This document shows positions 7,301 through 14,624 of a stretch of 64,000 nt of DNA, piece by piece. The notes beneath the pieces were generated by a model, which searched no databases, was not told where the DNA came from, and saw only the letters and a list, made by a program, of their open reading frames with translations. The DNA is taken from NCBI GenBank assembly GCA_023388635.1, contig JAEWFW010000022.1, positions 11,890 to 75,889 of the forward strand, in the 5' to 3' direction. Each line of letters starts with the position of its first letter. The stretch's first letter is position 1. Made by a program: the position numbers and the translations under genes. The stretch is from Bacillota bacterium. Its GTDB lineage: Bacteria; Bacillota; Bacilli; Desulfuribacillales; Desulfuribacillaceae.

Positions 7301-8760
7301 ATCAGGCTAGTAGACCGCTGTATCAGCATCTATATGAACATAGCCGTATACAAGCGGAGCGTTACCATATTCCCGGTCATGGGGGAGGGGCGCTGTTTGA
7401 ACAAGAATACTGGCAGCAAATCGGCAAATGGGATGTTACAGAGACATACGGCATGGATGATTTGCATGCGCCGTATTCGGTGATTGGACAAGCGCAAGCG
7501 TTAGCAGCTGAGGCGTTTGGTGCGGCTGAGACGTGGTTTCTGGTCAATGGGACGAGCAGCGGCATATTGGCGGGGATCAGCGGTGTATTTCAGCGGGGAG
7601 ATACGGTGTTGGTACAGCGTAACGCCCATAAGTCTGTTTACAATGGGCTGATGCTGGCAGGTATCCATCCACAGTATATTTTTCCGGAAATGATCGGGGC
7701 TCACGCGATTGCCGGAGTGATTCATCCGCATGAACTGCGGAATGCATTGGAGCGTCATCCGGAGGCGAAGGGCGTGATCATTACCAGCCCGACGTATTAC
7801 GGTCATATGGCGGATGTGAGGGAATTGGCGAATATTTGCCGTGCTCGTGGAGTCGTATTGTTTGTCGATGAAGCTCACGGAGCTCATTTATCGTTTCACC
7901 CTCTGCTGCGGCAGACATCGGCGCTTTTATGCGGTGCTGATGTGGTTGTGCAGAGTGCCCATAAAACATTACCGTCGTTGACGATGGCGGCAATGATACA
8001 TATTGGCAATGGACGAGCACTACATATTGACAGAGAGCGTTTGGCATATTATATTGGCGCTTTTCAAACGACCAGCCCGTCGTACCTGATTATGGCGTCT
8101 CTGGATTATGCCAGACATTGGATGGTTGCCAATGGTGAGCAGTATTTGGATGCTGCCTTTAAAAGAAAACAAGTATTGACGGAAGCAATAGAAGCGATAG
8201 GGTTATCGGTTCTGGACCGTCTTTGGCAAGCAGCAGGGCGGCAATGCGATCCTTTGAAATTGACGATTGATCTAAGAAATACAGGGTATATGGGTCCACA
8301 GTGGGAAGAACAATTGGCGAAACGGCAAATTTTCGTTGAAATGGCGGGAATCGATCACATATTGTTGTTATTGGCGATGGACAAAGTCGCCGGCAGCGAC
8401 GAAAGATTGCTGTGTGCAATAAAGGAAATTATCGAACAGAGGCGAATAGTGGGAGAAGGAAGTATGGCGGGTTCGTACATTTTTCCGGAACCGCAAATGG
8501 CGATTCCTTTGGGGGAATGTATTTCCCGGGGAATACACCAGGCAGATATGACGACTGACTTCCATTTGCATGATTGCCTGCATCGGACGATCGCGGAATA
8601 TGTCATTCCATATCCACCGGGGATTCCATTGTTATGTCCCGGCGAGGTCATTGCAGCAGAACATCTGGAATATTTGCGAATGGCAAAAGCGGCGGGTATT
8701 CATTTTCATGGTGTGCATGACAGCCAGATGGACACGTTACGGTGTTTTAGAGGAGAGTGA
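7294..8760 (+). CDS. yaaO: PLP-dependent Orn/Lys/Arg decarboxylase family protein
   Basis: A fold-type I pyridoxal-phosphate enzyme of 488 residues, like B. subtilis YaaO, which also lies just upstream of tmk. It shows the N-terminal PGHGGG, the cofactor-binding DEAHGAHLSFHP (192-203) and the Schiff-base lysine in SAHKTLPSLT (Lys224). The C-terminal domain ends with PYPPGIPLLCPGE, typical of the family. It starts at a TTG that overlaps the upstream gene by 7 bases, with a GAGG eight bases before. The actual substrate (arginine, lysine or other) is not evident. Confidence 0.88.
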   Translation: MLNQASRPLYQHLYEHSRIQAERYHIPGHGGGALFEQEYWQQIGKWDVTETYGMDDLHAPYSVIGQAQALAAEAFGAAETWFLVNGTSSGILAGISGVFQRGDTVLVQRNAHKSVYNGLMLAGIHPQYIFPEMIGAHAIAGVIHPHELRNALERHPEAKGVIITSPTYYGHMADVRELANICRARGVVLFVDEAHGAHLSFHPLLRQTSALLCGADVVVQSAHKTLPSLTMAAMIHIGNGRALHIDRERLAYYIGAFQTTSPSYLIMASLDYARHWMVANGEQYLDAAFKRKQVLTEAIEAIGLSVLDRLWQAAGRQCDPLKLTIDLRNTGYMGPQWEEQLAKRQIFVEMAGIDHILLLLAMDKVAGSDERLLCAIKEIIEQRRIVGEGSMAGSYIFPEPQMAIPLGECISRGIHQADMTTDFHLHDCLHRTIAEYVIPYPPGIPLLCPGEVIAAEHLEYLRMAKAAGIHFHGVHDSQMDTLRCFRGE

Positions 8761-8764
8761 ACGT

Positions 8765-9424
8765 ATGGGCAGAGGAATATTTATAACCTTTGAGGGACCG
8801 GAAGGGGGAGGCAAGTCTTCGCAGATTGCGCTGCTGGTCGAAAAGGCGAAAAATCAAGGATTGGATGTATTAGAAACACGGGAGCCGGGCGGCACATATA
8901 TTGGCGAGCAGATCCGGCAAATTTTATTGAGTCACGGTTCATCGGCGATTGCCAATAAGACGGAAATGCTGCTATATGCGGCTTCGAGAGCGCAGCATGT
9001 TGAAGAAGTCATTCGTCCGGCTTTAGATGAAGGGAAAATTGTGATTTGTGATCGCTTTATCGATGCGAGTATTGCGTATCAGGGCTATGGGCTGGGGTTA
9101 TCGATTGAAGAGATAACGGAAGTGAATAAACTGGCGACCGGTGGTATCATACCCGACCGGACATATATGCTCGATTTACCGGTGGAGTTGGGAATGCGGC
9201 GAATTTCTACTTGTCGCGGATGCAATGAAGATTTACAAGCGGTTGGGTTAGATCGCATTGAGAGCAAAGATGTGGAATATCATAGACAGGTGCGTGAAGG
9301 ATTTTTGCGAATTGCCGAACAAGATGCCGAGCGCGTATTGATTGTCGATGCGGCAAAGGCAATCGAAGAAGTAGCGACTGTCGTCTGGGAGGATTTTCTC
9401 ACGTTGCGGTTAGCCATTGGATAA
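8765..9424 (+). CDS. tmk: Thymidylate kinase
   Basis: Phosphorylates dTMP to dTDP. The 219-residue protein has the P-loop EGPEGGGKSSQ (10-20), the dTMP-binding TREPGGTYIGEQIR region, and the catalytic DRFIDASIAYQG (DR motif). The open frame continues far upstream through the decarboxylase gene in another frame, but the ATG at 8765 has AGGAGA nine bases upstream and gives the family N terminus. It lies 4 bp after the decarboxylase and upstream of holB, as in B. subtilis, although yaaQ and yaaR are absent. Confidence 0.95.
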   Translation: MGRGIFITFEGPEGGGKSSQIALLVEKAKNQGLDVLETREPGGTYIGEQIRQILLSHGSSAIANKTEMLLYAASRAQHVEEVIRPALDEGKIVICDRFIDASIAYQGYGLGLSIEEITEVNKLATGGIIPDRTYMLDLPVELGMRRISTCRGCNEDLQAVGLDRIESKDVEYHRQVREGFLRIAEQDAERVLIVDAAKAIEEVATVVWEDFLTLRLAIG

Positions 9425-9436
9425 AGGAAGTATGCT

Positions 9437-10390
9437 ATGGAGATTCTTGAATACCATTTTCGAAACGATAAAATACATCACGCGTATTTATTCTGCGGAG
9501 CAGAGGGCTCGGAGCGCAGACAAACGGCTGTGCAATTTGCGCAGTCTTTGTTATGCAGTCAACACGTCTATCGAGGCTGTGGTACGTGCGCCGATTGCAT
9601 GAAAGTCGCAAGTGGGAACCATCCGGCGCTGGCGATCATCGAGCCTGATGGTGCGACGGTTAAGATTCAGCAGATTAAAGAATTACAGCGAAGATTTTCT
9701 TATAAAAATACCCATGGAGATTTCCAGATTTATATTATAGATTACGCCGATACGATGTCGCTGGAAGCGGCTAACAGTTTGTTGAAATTCCTCGAGGAAC
9801 CGGACGAGGGAACGGTGGCGATTTTACTGGCGGAACGTCCGGAGCAGTTAGTAGCAACGATTGTTTCACGTTGTCAGGTGATTCGCTTTTTCGGTATAAG
9901 TTCACAAAAGATAGAAACGATGTTGTTGGAACGGGGAGTCTTGGCAGAATGTGCGGCGCTCGCAAGTAAGATGTGGAGCCAGGTAGATGAGATTGTAGAG
10001 TTGGTTCAGTCGGAAAAGTTTGCAACGATCCAAAAGATAGTGGTACAATTGACAGAAGATATTATAGCGCAGAAACATCAATATATTATGCAGCTTGACA
10101 ATGAGTGGTTCGGAAAGAAGCCGACACTCAAAGACAGCGAGTATCTGATGGACTATTTGCTGTATTGGTTCCGCGAGCTGATCATGCGTGAATTGGGTAT
10201 TGAAGAGCGCTATCTATTTTCCGATACACTTATGGGACCGTATCGGCATCGATTTTCAATCGATATGACAGAACGATGGATTTCCGATATTATTAAGACG
10301 AGACAGAAATTAAATTATAATGTGAATCCGCAACTGGCAATAGAAGCGTTGCTATTAAGAATGCAGGAGGAATTTGTGTGTACCGGGTAG
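9437..10390 (+). CDS. holB: DNA polymerase III delta' subunit
   Basis: Clamp-loader subunit of 317 residues. The AAA+ fold is visible, but the P-loop position reads GAEGSERR (21-28) without the Lys-Ser/Thr, as expected for the non-ATPase delta' subunit. A zinc site is formed by Cys40, Cys48, Cys51 and Cys54. The segment EAANSLLKFLEEP and the SRC arginine-finger motif (VSRCQVIRF) follow. Its end overlaps the ricT start by 13 bases. Confidence 0.93.
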   Translation: MEILEYHFRNDKIHHAYLFCGAEGSERRQTAVQFAQSLLCSQHVYRGCGTCADCMKVASGNHPALAIIEPDGATVKIQQIKELQRRFSYKNTHGDFQIYIIDYADTMSLEAANSLLKFLEEPDEGTVAILLAERPEQLVATIVSRCQVIRFFGISSQKIETMLLERGVLAECAALASKMWSQVDEIVELVQSEKFATIQKIVVQLTEDIIAQKHQYIMQLDNEWFGKKPTLKDSEYLMDYLLYWFRELIMRELGIEERYLFSDTLMGPYRHRFSIDMTERWISDIIKTRQKLNYNVNPQLAIEALLLRMQEEFVCTG

Positions 10391-11184
10391 TCGGAGTACG
10401 GTTTAAAAAGGCGGGCAAAGTATATTATTTTGATCCGTTAGATTTCGTTGTTGAGGCAGGGCAGAGCGTAATTGTCGAGACGGCACGAGGAATTGAATAT
10501 GGGGAAGTCGTCATAGGGAACAAGGAAATTGCCGAGGAAGATTTGGTGCTGCCGCTGAAACCGGTTCTGCGCATTGCAACGGATGAGGACAGAGAGGTTG
10601 TCGAAGAAAACCGCCGCAAAGCAGAAGAAGCACTGCAAGTCTGCCACGCACAGATTATTAATCACAACCTCGATATGAAATTAGTCGATGTAGAGTATAC
10701 ATTTGACCGCAATAAAGTAATTTTCTATTTTACGGCAGACGGCAGGGTCGATTTCCGCGAATTGGTTAAAGATTTGGCAGCCGTTTTCCGGACGCGGATT
10801 GAGTTGCGGCAAATCGGAGTACGGGATGAAGCGAAGATGCTCGGCGGTATGGGACCTTGCGGCAGACCGCTTTGTTGTGCTACCTTTCTAGGGGAATTTG
10901 ATCCCGTGTCGATTCGGATGGCGAAAGATCAGAATTTATCATTAAATCCGGCAAAGATTTCCGGAATTTGCGGTCGTCTCATGTGCTGTCTGAAATATGA
11001 GACGGATTCCTATGAAGAGGCGAAGGATTCCTTGCCGGATATTGGCGGATATGTAGAAACCGTTTTTGGCATCGGGAAAGTGATCGGATTAAATATTTTG
11101 GAGAAGATTGTACAAGTGGAATTGGAAGATTCAAGAATAGAAGAATTACCACTATATGAGGTCAAAGAAATAGAAATCAGGTGA
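10378..11184 (+). CDS. ricT: RicT (YaaT), PSP1-domain regulator of RNA maturation and sporulation
   Basis: RicT, with RicA and RicF, forms a complex carrying iron-sulfur clusters that supports RNase Y-dependent RNA maturation and the sporulation phosphorelay in B. subtilis. The 268-residue protein has the PSP1 domain (about 60-145) and the six conserved cysteines Cys161, Cys166, Cys167, Cys198, Cys203 and Cys204 within GPCGRPLCC and CGRLMCC. The GTG start overlaps holB and is preceded by AGGAGG eight bases upstream within the holB reading frame. Confidence 0.93.
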   Translation: MYRVVGVRFKKAGKVYYFDPLDFVVEAGQSVIVETARGIEYGEVVIGNKEIAEEDLVLPLKPVLRIATDEDREVVEENRRKAEEALQVCHAQIINHNLDMKLVDVEYTFDRNKVIFYFTADGRVDFRELVKDLAAVFRTRIELRQIGVRDEAKMLGGMGPCGRPLCCATFLGEFDPVSIRMAKDQNLSLNPAKISGICGRLMCCLKYETDSYEEAKDSLPDIGGYVETVFGIGKVIGLNILEKIVQVELEDSRIEELPLYEVKEIEIR

Positions 11185-11192
11185 TCATTTTT

Positions 11193-11543
11193 ATGGATAA
11201 ACAGGACATCTTCAAACAAGTTGCACAAATTGAAGAACAGATCGGTGAGCTTTATCAAGAGCTCGGTGTCTTGAAGCAGAAAATCGTCTCTTTAATAGAA
11301 GAAAACAATCATTTAGCCATAGAGAATCACCATTTGCGGGAACGAAATCTGCGTGAAACGAAGGGATCTTCTGAGCAAGAGGCTTCCAAAAAGGCAGATA
11401 TGCTGCTGGGTGAGGGATACGATAATCTCGCGCGTCTGTATCAAGAGGGATTTCACATATGCAATGTTCGCTATGGGAGTTTGCGCACCGATGGAGATTG
11501 TCTGTTTTGCCTCTCTTTTCTGCGGCAGGTAGATTCCAAATAG
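11193..11543 (+). CDS. yabA: Replication initiation control protein YabA
   Basis: YabA binds DnaA and DnaN to limit re-initiation. The 116-residue protein has an N-terminal coiled coil (about 4-55, heptad-like leucines) and a C-terminal zinc-binding segment HICNVRYGSLRTDGDCLFC with one His and three Cys. The ATG at 11193 has AGGTGAT about eight bases upstream; an in-frame ATG at 11181 is too close to that site. It is directly downstream of ricT as in B. subtilis. Confidence 0.93.
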   Translation: MDKQDIFKQVAQIEEQIGELYQELGVLKQKIVSLIEENNHLAIENHHLRERNLRETKGSSEQEASKKADMLLGEGYDNLARLYQEGFHICNVRYGSLRTDGDCLFCLSFLRQVDSK

Positions 11544-11611
11544 TCGGCTGGTAATCAGCTAGTTAGCTTTTTAGCTGAGTGGTGAGTTGATAGTGCAAAA
11601 GGGGTGTTCTT

Positions 11612-12373
11612 TTGATTCCATTTCAAGAACGAATTGATCGCATCGCAGATAATATGGAAATTATTCAGTGCAAAGAAGTGTTTTCCTTTTCTGTGGATGC
11701 TGTTTTATTGGCGAGTTTTGTGAAGTTTGACAGTTCGGTAAAGAAGACCATAGATTTAGGTACGGGCACAGGCATCATTCCTTTGCTATTAAGTAGAAGA
11801 TATCCCTATACTCATATAACGGGTTTGGAAATTCAGGAGCGTCTGGCAGACATGTCGAGACGCTCTGTTGAGTTAAATGTGCGTGCAGGACATCTAAAAC
11901 CCGGCACGATAGAAATTGTGCAGGGAGATTTGCGGGAAGCCGTTCCGTTATTCGGTCACGGGGTTTTTGATGCCGTCGTCTCCAATCCGCCGTATATGGA
12001 TAAGGGAATTGGCGAACAAAATCCCAATCCATTCAAAGCAATTGCGCGTCATGAGATTCATTGCAATTTGGAGGATGTTTGCCATGCGGCGAGCCGGTTG
12101 GTAAAGTCGGGAGGCAAGGTGTTTATTGTATATCGCGCACTTCGTCTGGCGGAGTTAATGGTGGCATTGAAGACGCATCATTTGGAACCAAAACGCATGC
12201 GCTTAGTCGCGCCGAAAGCAGGCAAAGAACCGAATATTGTTTTGATTGAAGCTGTCAAAGACCGCAAACCGGGGTTGAGAATTGAGCCGACGCTTGTCGT
12301 ACATGACGATCAAGACGGTTATACGGCAGAATTATTGGCGATGAATCCGACGATGCCAAACAGTGTTGAATAA
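11612..12373 (+). CDS. trmN6: tRNA1(Val) adenine-N6 methyltransferase (TrmN6/YabB family)
   Basis: A class I SAM-dependent methyltransferase of 253 residues. SAM motif I is DLGTGTGIIP (48-57) and the adenine-methylating motif IV is NPPY (125-128). The start is a TTG preceded by AAAAGGGGTG. In B. subtilis yabB and the GIY-YIG gene yazA precede rsmI; here yazA is absent. The target base is inferred from family membership. Confidence 0.88.
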   Translation: MIPFQERIDRIADNMEIIQCKEVFSFSVDAVLLASFVKFDSSVKKTIDLGTGTGIIPLLLSRRYPYTHITGLEIQERLADMSRRSVELNVRAGHLKPGTIEIVQGDLREAVPLFGHGVFDAVVSNPPYMDKGIGEQNPNPFKAIARHEIHCNLEDVCHAASRLVKSGGKVFIVYRALRLAELMVALKTHHLEPKRMRLVAPKAGKEPNIVLIEAVKDRKPGLRIEPTLVVHDDQDGYTAELLAMNPTMPNSVE

Positions 12374-12457
12374 CGGCAAATCAATAGGAAATCAACAAGA
12401 AATATCATAATATAGCAACGCATCGGTACTGGAGATGCGATAGAAAGCGGGTGAATT

Positions 12458-13402
12458 ATGGACAAGCATCGAGAAGAAGGCTGGGGGTTTAACCAACACA
12501 GCTACCAAGGAAATACTAATCGCTATCAGGGGGATTCCAATCATGGTGATGGCAATTCCGGCGGAATTCTTTATTTGGTGGCGACACCAATCGGCAATTT
12601 GGGGGATATTACACAGCGGGCGATTGATATTTTAAAAGACGTCGATGTTATCGCGGCGGAAGATACGCGGCAAACAAACAAACTGTTACAGACCTTTGCC
12701 ATATCGACGCCGATGGTCAGTTATCACGAACACAATAAATATAAAAAGGACGAATTTTTATTGCAAGAGCTGTTAAGTGGGAAACGGATAGCGCTTGTGT
12801 CCGATGCGGGACTTCCCGGGATATCTGATCCGGGTGCGGATATCGCTCAGTTGGCAATCTATAATCAGATACCGGTGGTACCGATTCCCGGAGCCAGTGC
12901 GGGCGTATCTTCGCTGATCGCGTCGGGATTGGATACGGAACGTTTCCTGTTTTATGGTTTCTTGTCTCGGCAATCGGCAAAGAGAAAACGGGAATTGGAA
13001 GAAATCAAAGGCTTGCCGTTTACGTTGATTTTTTATGAAGCGCCGCACCGCATAGAAGGCACGATGAAAGATATGTTGGCGGTGTTGGGTAATCGCCAAA
13101 TCAGTGTGGGCAGAGAGTTGACGAAGAAATTTGAACAGTTCATACGCGGGGAGATCGCTTATTGCCTGGAAACTTTGCAACAGCAGAAAATCCAAGGGGA
13201 ATTCACGATTGTCGTATCAGGCGCATCGGAGGAACAGCAATTGGCGATGCAATCGAGTCAATGGTGGATCGATATGACAATAGCCGAACATGTCGATTAT
13301 TATATTGGACAGGGTAGGGACAACAAAGAAGCGATTAAATTAACCGCTAAAGATAGGGATTGTCCCAAGCGTGATGTCTATCAAGCATACCATCAAATCT
13401 AG
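12458..13402 (+). CDS. rsmI: 16S rRNA 2'-O-ribose C1402 methyltransferase RsmI
   Basis: Methylates the 2'-OH of C1402 in 16S rRNA. The tetrapyrrole-methylase-like fold is clear: GGILYLVATPIGNLGDIT (35-52), AAEDTRQTNKLL, VSDAGLPGISDPG and PIPGASAG. The C-terminal extension of about 60 residues is normal for RsmI. The N terminus carries about 34 extra residues rich in Asn, Gly, His and Gln before the conserved domain. The ATG at 12458 has a GCGGGTG site; no better downstream start is visible. Confidence 0.93.
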   Translation: MDKHREEGWGFNQHSYQGNTNRYQGDSNHGDGNSGGILYLVATPIGNLGDITQRAIDILKDVDVIAAEDTRQTNKLLQTFAISTPMVSYHEHNKYKKDEFLLQELLSGKRIALVSDAGLPGISDPGADIAQLAIYNQIPVVPIPGASAGVSSLIASGLDTERFLFYGFLSRQSAKRKRELEEIKGLPFTLIFYEAPHRIEGTMKDMLAVLGNRQISVGRELTKKFEQFIRGEIAYCLETLQQQKIQGEFTIVVSGASEEQQLAMQSSQWWIDMTIAEHVDYYIGQGRDNKEAIKLTAKDRDCPKRDVYQAYHQI

Positions 13403-13474
13403 TAGTTTGTGTAATCTAGTAAGCTGTGTGCGTGCTTATTAAAGAAAAGTGTGCTGTAACATGAAGAAATAATT

Positions 13475-13516
13475 GGGGCGATTCTTGACGGTGTATACTC
13501 GCTGTCGGAATCGCCC
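13475..13516. terminator. Possible terminator between rsmI and abrB
   Basis: GGGCGATTC (13476-13484) and GAATCGCCC (13508-13516) form a 9-bp inverted repeat between two convergent genes. The minus-strand side is followed by a short T-containing tract. The loop is long, so confidence is modest. Confidence 0.4.
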
Positions 13517-13522
13517 ACGTAT

Positions 13523-13762
13523 TTAAGCTTTCATTTCTTCGATGCAAGATTTACATATATTTTTGCCTTTGAAATGTGTAATATCGTTTGCGCTATCGCA
13601 AAATGTGCATGCAGGCTCGTACTTTTTGAAGATAATACGTTCCTCGTCGACGTAAATTTCAAGAGCGTCCTTTTCCCCAATTCCCAACGTGCGTCTAAGC
13701 TCAATTGGAATTACAACACGTCCAAGTTCATCAATTTTTCTGACAATACCAGTAGATTTCAA
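13523..13762 (-). CDS. abrB: Transition-state regulator AbrB
   Basis: AbrB represses stationary-phase genes in growing cells and is shut off by Spo0A. The 79-residue protein has the N-terminal swapped-hairpin DNA-binding domain (KSTGIVRKIDELGRVVIPIELRRTLGI) and a C-terminal zinc-ribbon-like tail with CTFC and CKSC. The start is a TTG at 13762 with AGGAGG seven bases upstream; the frame is open to 13840. A weak sigma-A-like promoter (TTGACT at 13835-13840 on the minus strand) lies upstream. It sits between rsmI and metG as in B. subtilis. Confidence 0.92.
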   Translation of the reverse strand: MKSTGIVRKIDELGRVVIPIELRRTLGIGEKDALEIYVDEERIIFKKYEPACTFCDSANDITHFKGKNICKSCIEEMKA

Positions 13763-13890
13763 GATAGTTCCTCCTATTTTTCTACAAAATTCGACAAATT
13801 TCGTCACAAAGAGCGTACCATAAAGTTCCATATCAGTCAATACTTAACCCCCTATAATTGCAGAATTATTTGGCAGTGAGATGGACACTA

Positions 13891-13938
13891 TTCAAATTTG
13901 AAAACTGTTATATAGTATATATACATGTGATAGTCACA
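13891..13938. repeat. Two short palindromes upstream of the recombinase gene
   Basis: TTCAAATTTGAA (13891-13902) is a perfect 12-bp palindrome. TGTGA-TAG-TCACA (13926-13938) is a second inverted repeat. Both lie between the divergent abrB and recombinase genes and could be regulator-binding sites. Confidence 0.35.
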
Positions 13939-13971
13939 GGAGTCTATGAATAGCATCTGGGGTGGTCAGAA

Positions 13972-14535
13972 GTGAATGCAAGAAAAGGGGCTAATAAGGT
14001 AGAGCCAATCAGGGATATCAAGAAAATAAAAGAGATTAAGGAACATCTGCTACAGCGCTCATACCGCAATTATTTTTTGTTTTCTTTTGGCATTAATTCG
14101 GGATTGCGCATCAGTGATCTTTTGCCTTTACGTGCAGGCAATGTCAGAAATCAGCAGTATTTTATTGTCCAGGAGAAAAAGACAGATAAGTTTCGCAAAG
14201 TGGTTATTACGAAAGTATTAAAAGAGGATATTGCAAAATATACATACCATATGGCGGACGACCAATTGCTATTTCCGTCGCAGAAGGGTAATGGTCCGAT
14301 TACCCGTATACATGCTTGGAAGATTATTCATGATGCGGCAAAAGCGTGTGGCGTGGAAGGTGCCATCGGTACCCATACTTTGCGGAAGACGTTCGGATAC
14401 CATTTTTATCAGCAGTATAAGGACATAGCGATGCTGCAGTATATTTTTGGACACTCAAGCCCGGCGATTACGTTTCGCTACATTGGTATCAATGATGATA
14501 TGGTTAATCGTGCAATGGAGAAATTTTATTTGTAA
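13972..14535 (+). CDS. Stand-alone tyrosine recombinase (catalytic domain only)
   Basis: A tyrosine-type site-specific recombinase of 187 residues, consisting almost only of the catalytic domain. The active-site set is complete: Arg46 (GLRISDLL), a Lys near 70, His135 and Arg138 in HTLRKTFGYH, His161 (GHSS) and Tyr170 (RYIGI). The N-terminal core-binding (SAM-like) domain of XerC/D is missing. The GTG start has GGGGTGG six bases upstream. No excisionase, phage genes or attachment repeats are visible nearby, so it looks like a resident gene, not part of a mobile element. Confidence 0.85.
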   Translation: MNARKGANKVEPIRDIKKIKEIKEHLLQRSYRNYFLFSFGINSGLRISDLLPLRAGNVRNQQYFIVQEKKTDKFRKVVITKVLKEDIAKYTYHMADDQLLFPSQKGNGPITRIHAWKIIHDAAKACGVEGAIGTHTLRKTFGYHFYQQYKDIAMLQYIFGHSSPAITFRYIGINDDMVNRAMEKFYL

Positions 14536-14550
14536 AATATGGAATAAAAA

Positions 14551-14580
14551 TTGGTGTTTTCTTGACAAAAATTTTATAAT
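14551..14580 (+). promoter_or_regulatory. Candidate metG promoter
   Basis: TTGGTG (14551-14556) and TATAAT (14575-14580) are separated by 18 bases, 45 bases before the metG start. Confidence 0.4.
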
Positions 14581-14624
14581 GTGATTATCTATATTACAAC
14601 TCATTGAAGGAGCGATTCTTTGAT

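Noticed and set aside
13926..13938. CRP/FNR-like site TGTGA...TCACA
   Set aside because: The half-sites are separated by 3 bases, not the 6 of a CRP site, so it is recorded only as a palindrome.
14562..14580. TTGACA followed closely by TATAAT before metG
   Set aside because: The two hexamers are only 7 bases apart, too close to be one sigma-A promoter; a TTGGTG at 14551 gives normal spacing to the same TATAAT.
14536..14624. Possible T-box or SAM riboswitch before metG
   Set aside because: The gap is only about 90 bases and contains no T-box sequence or specifier-type stem.
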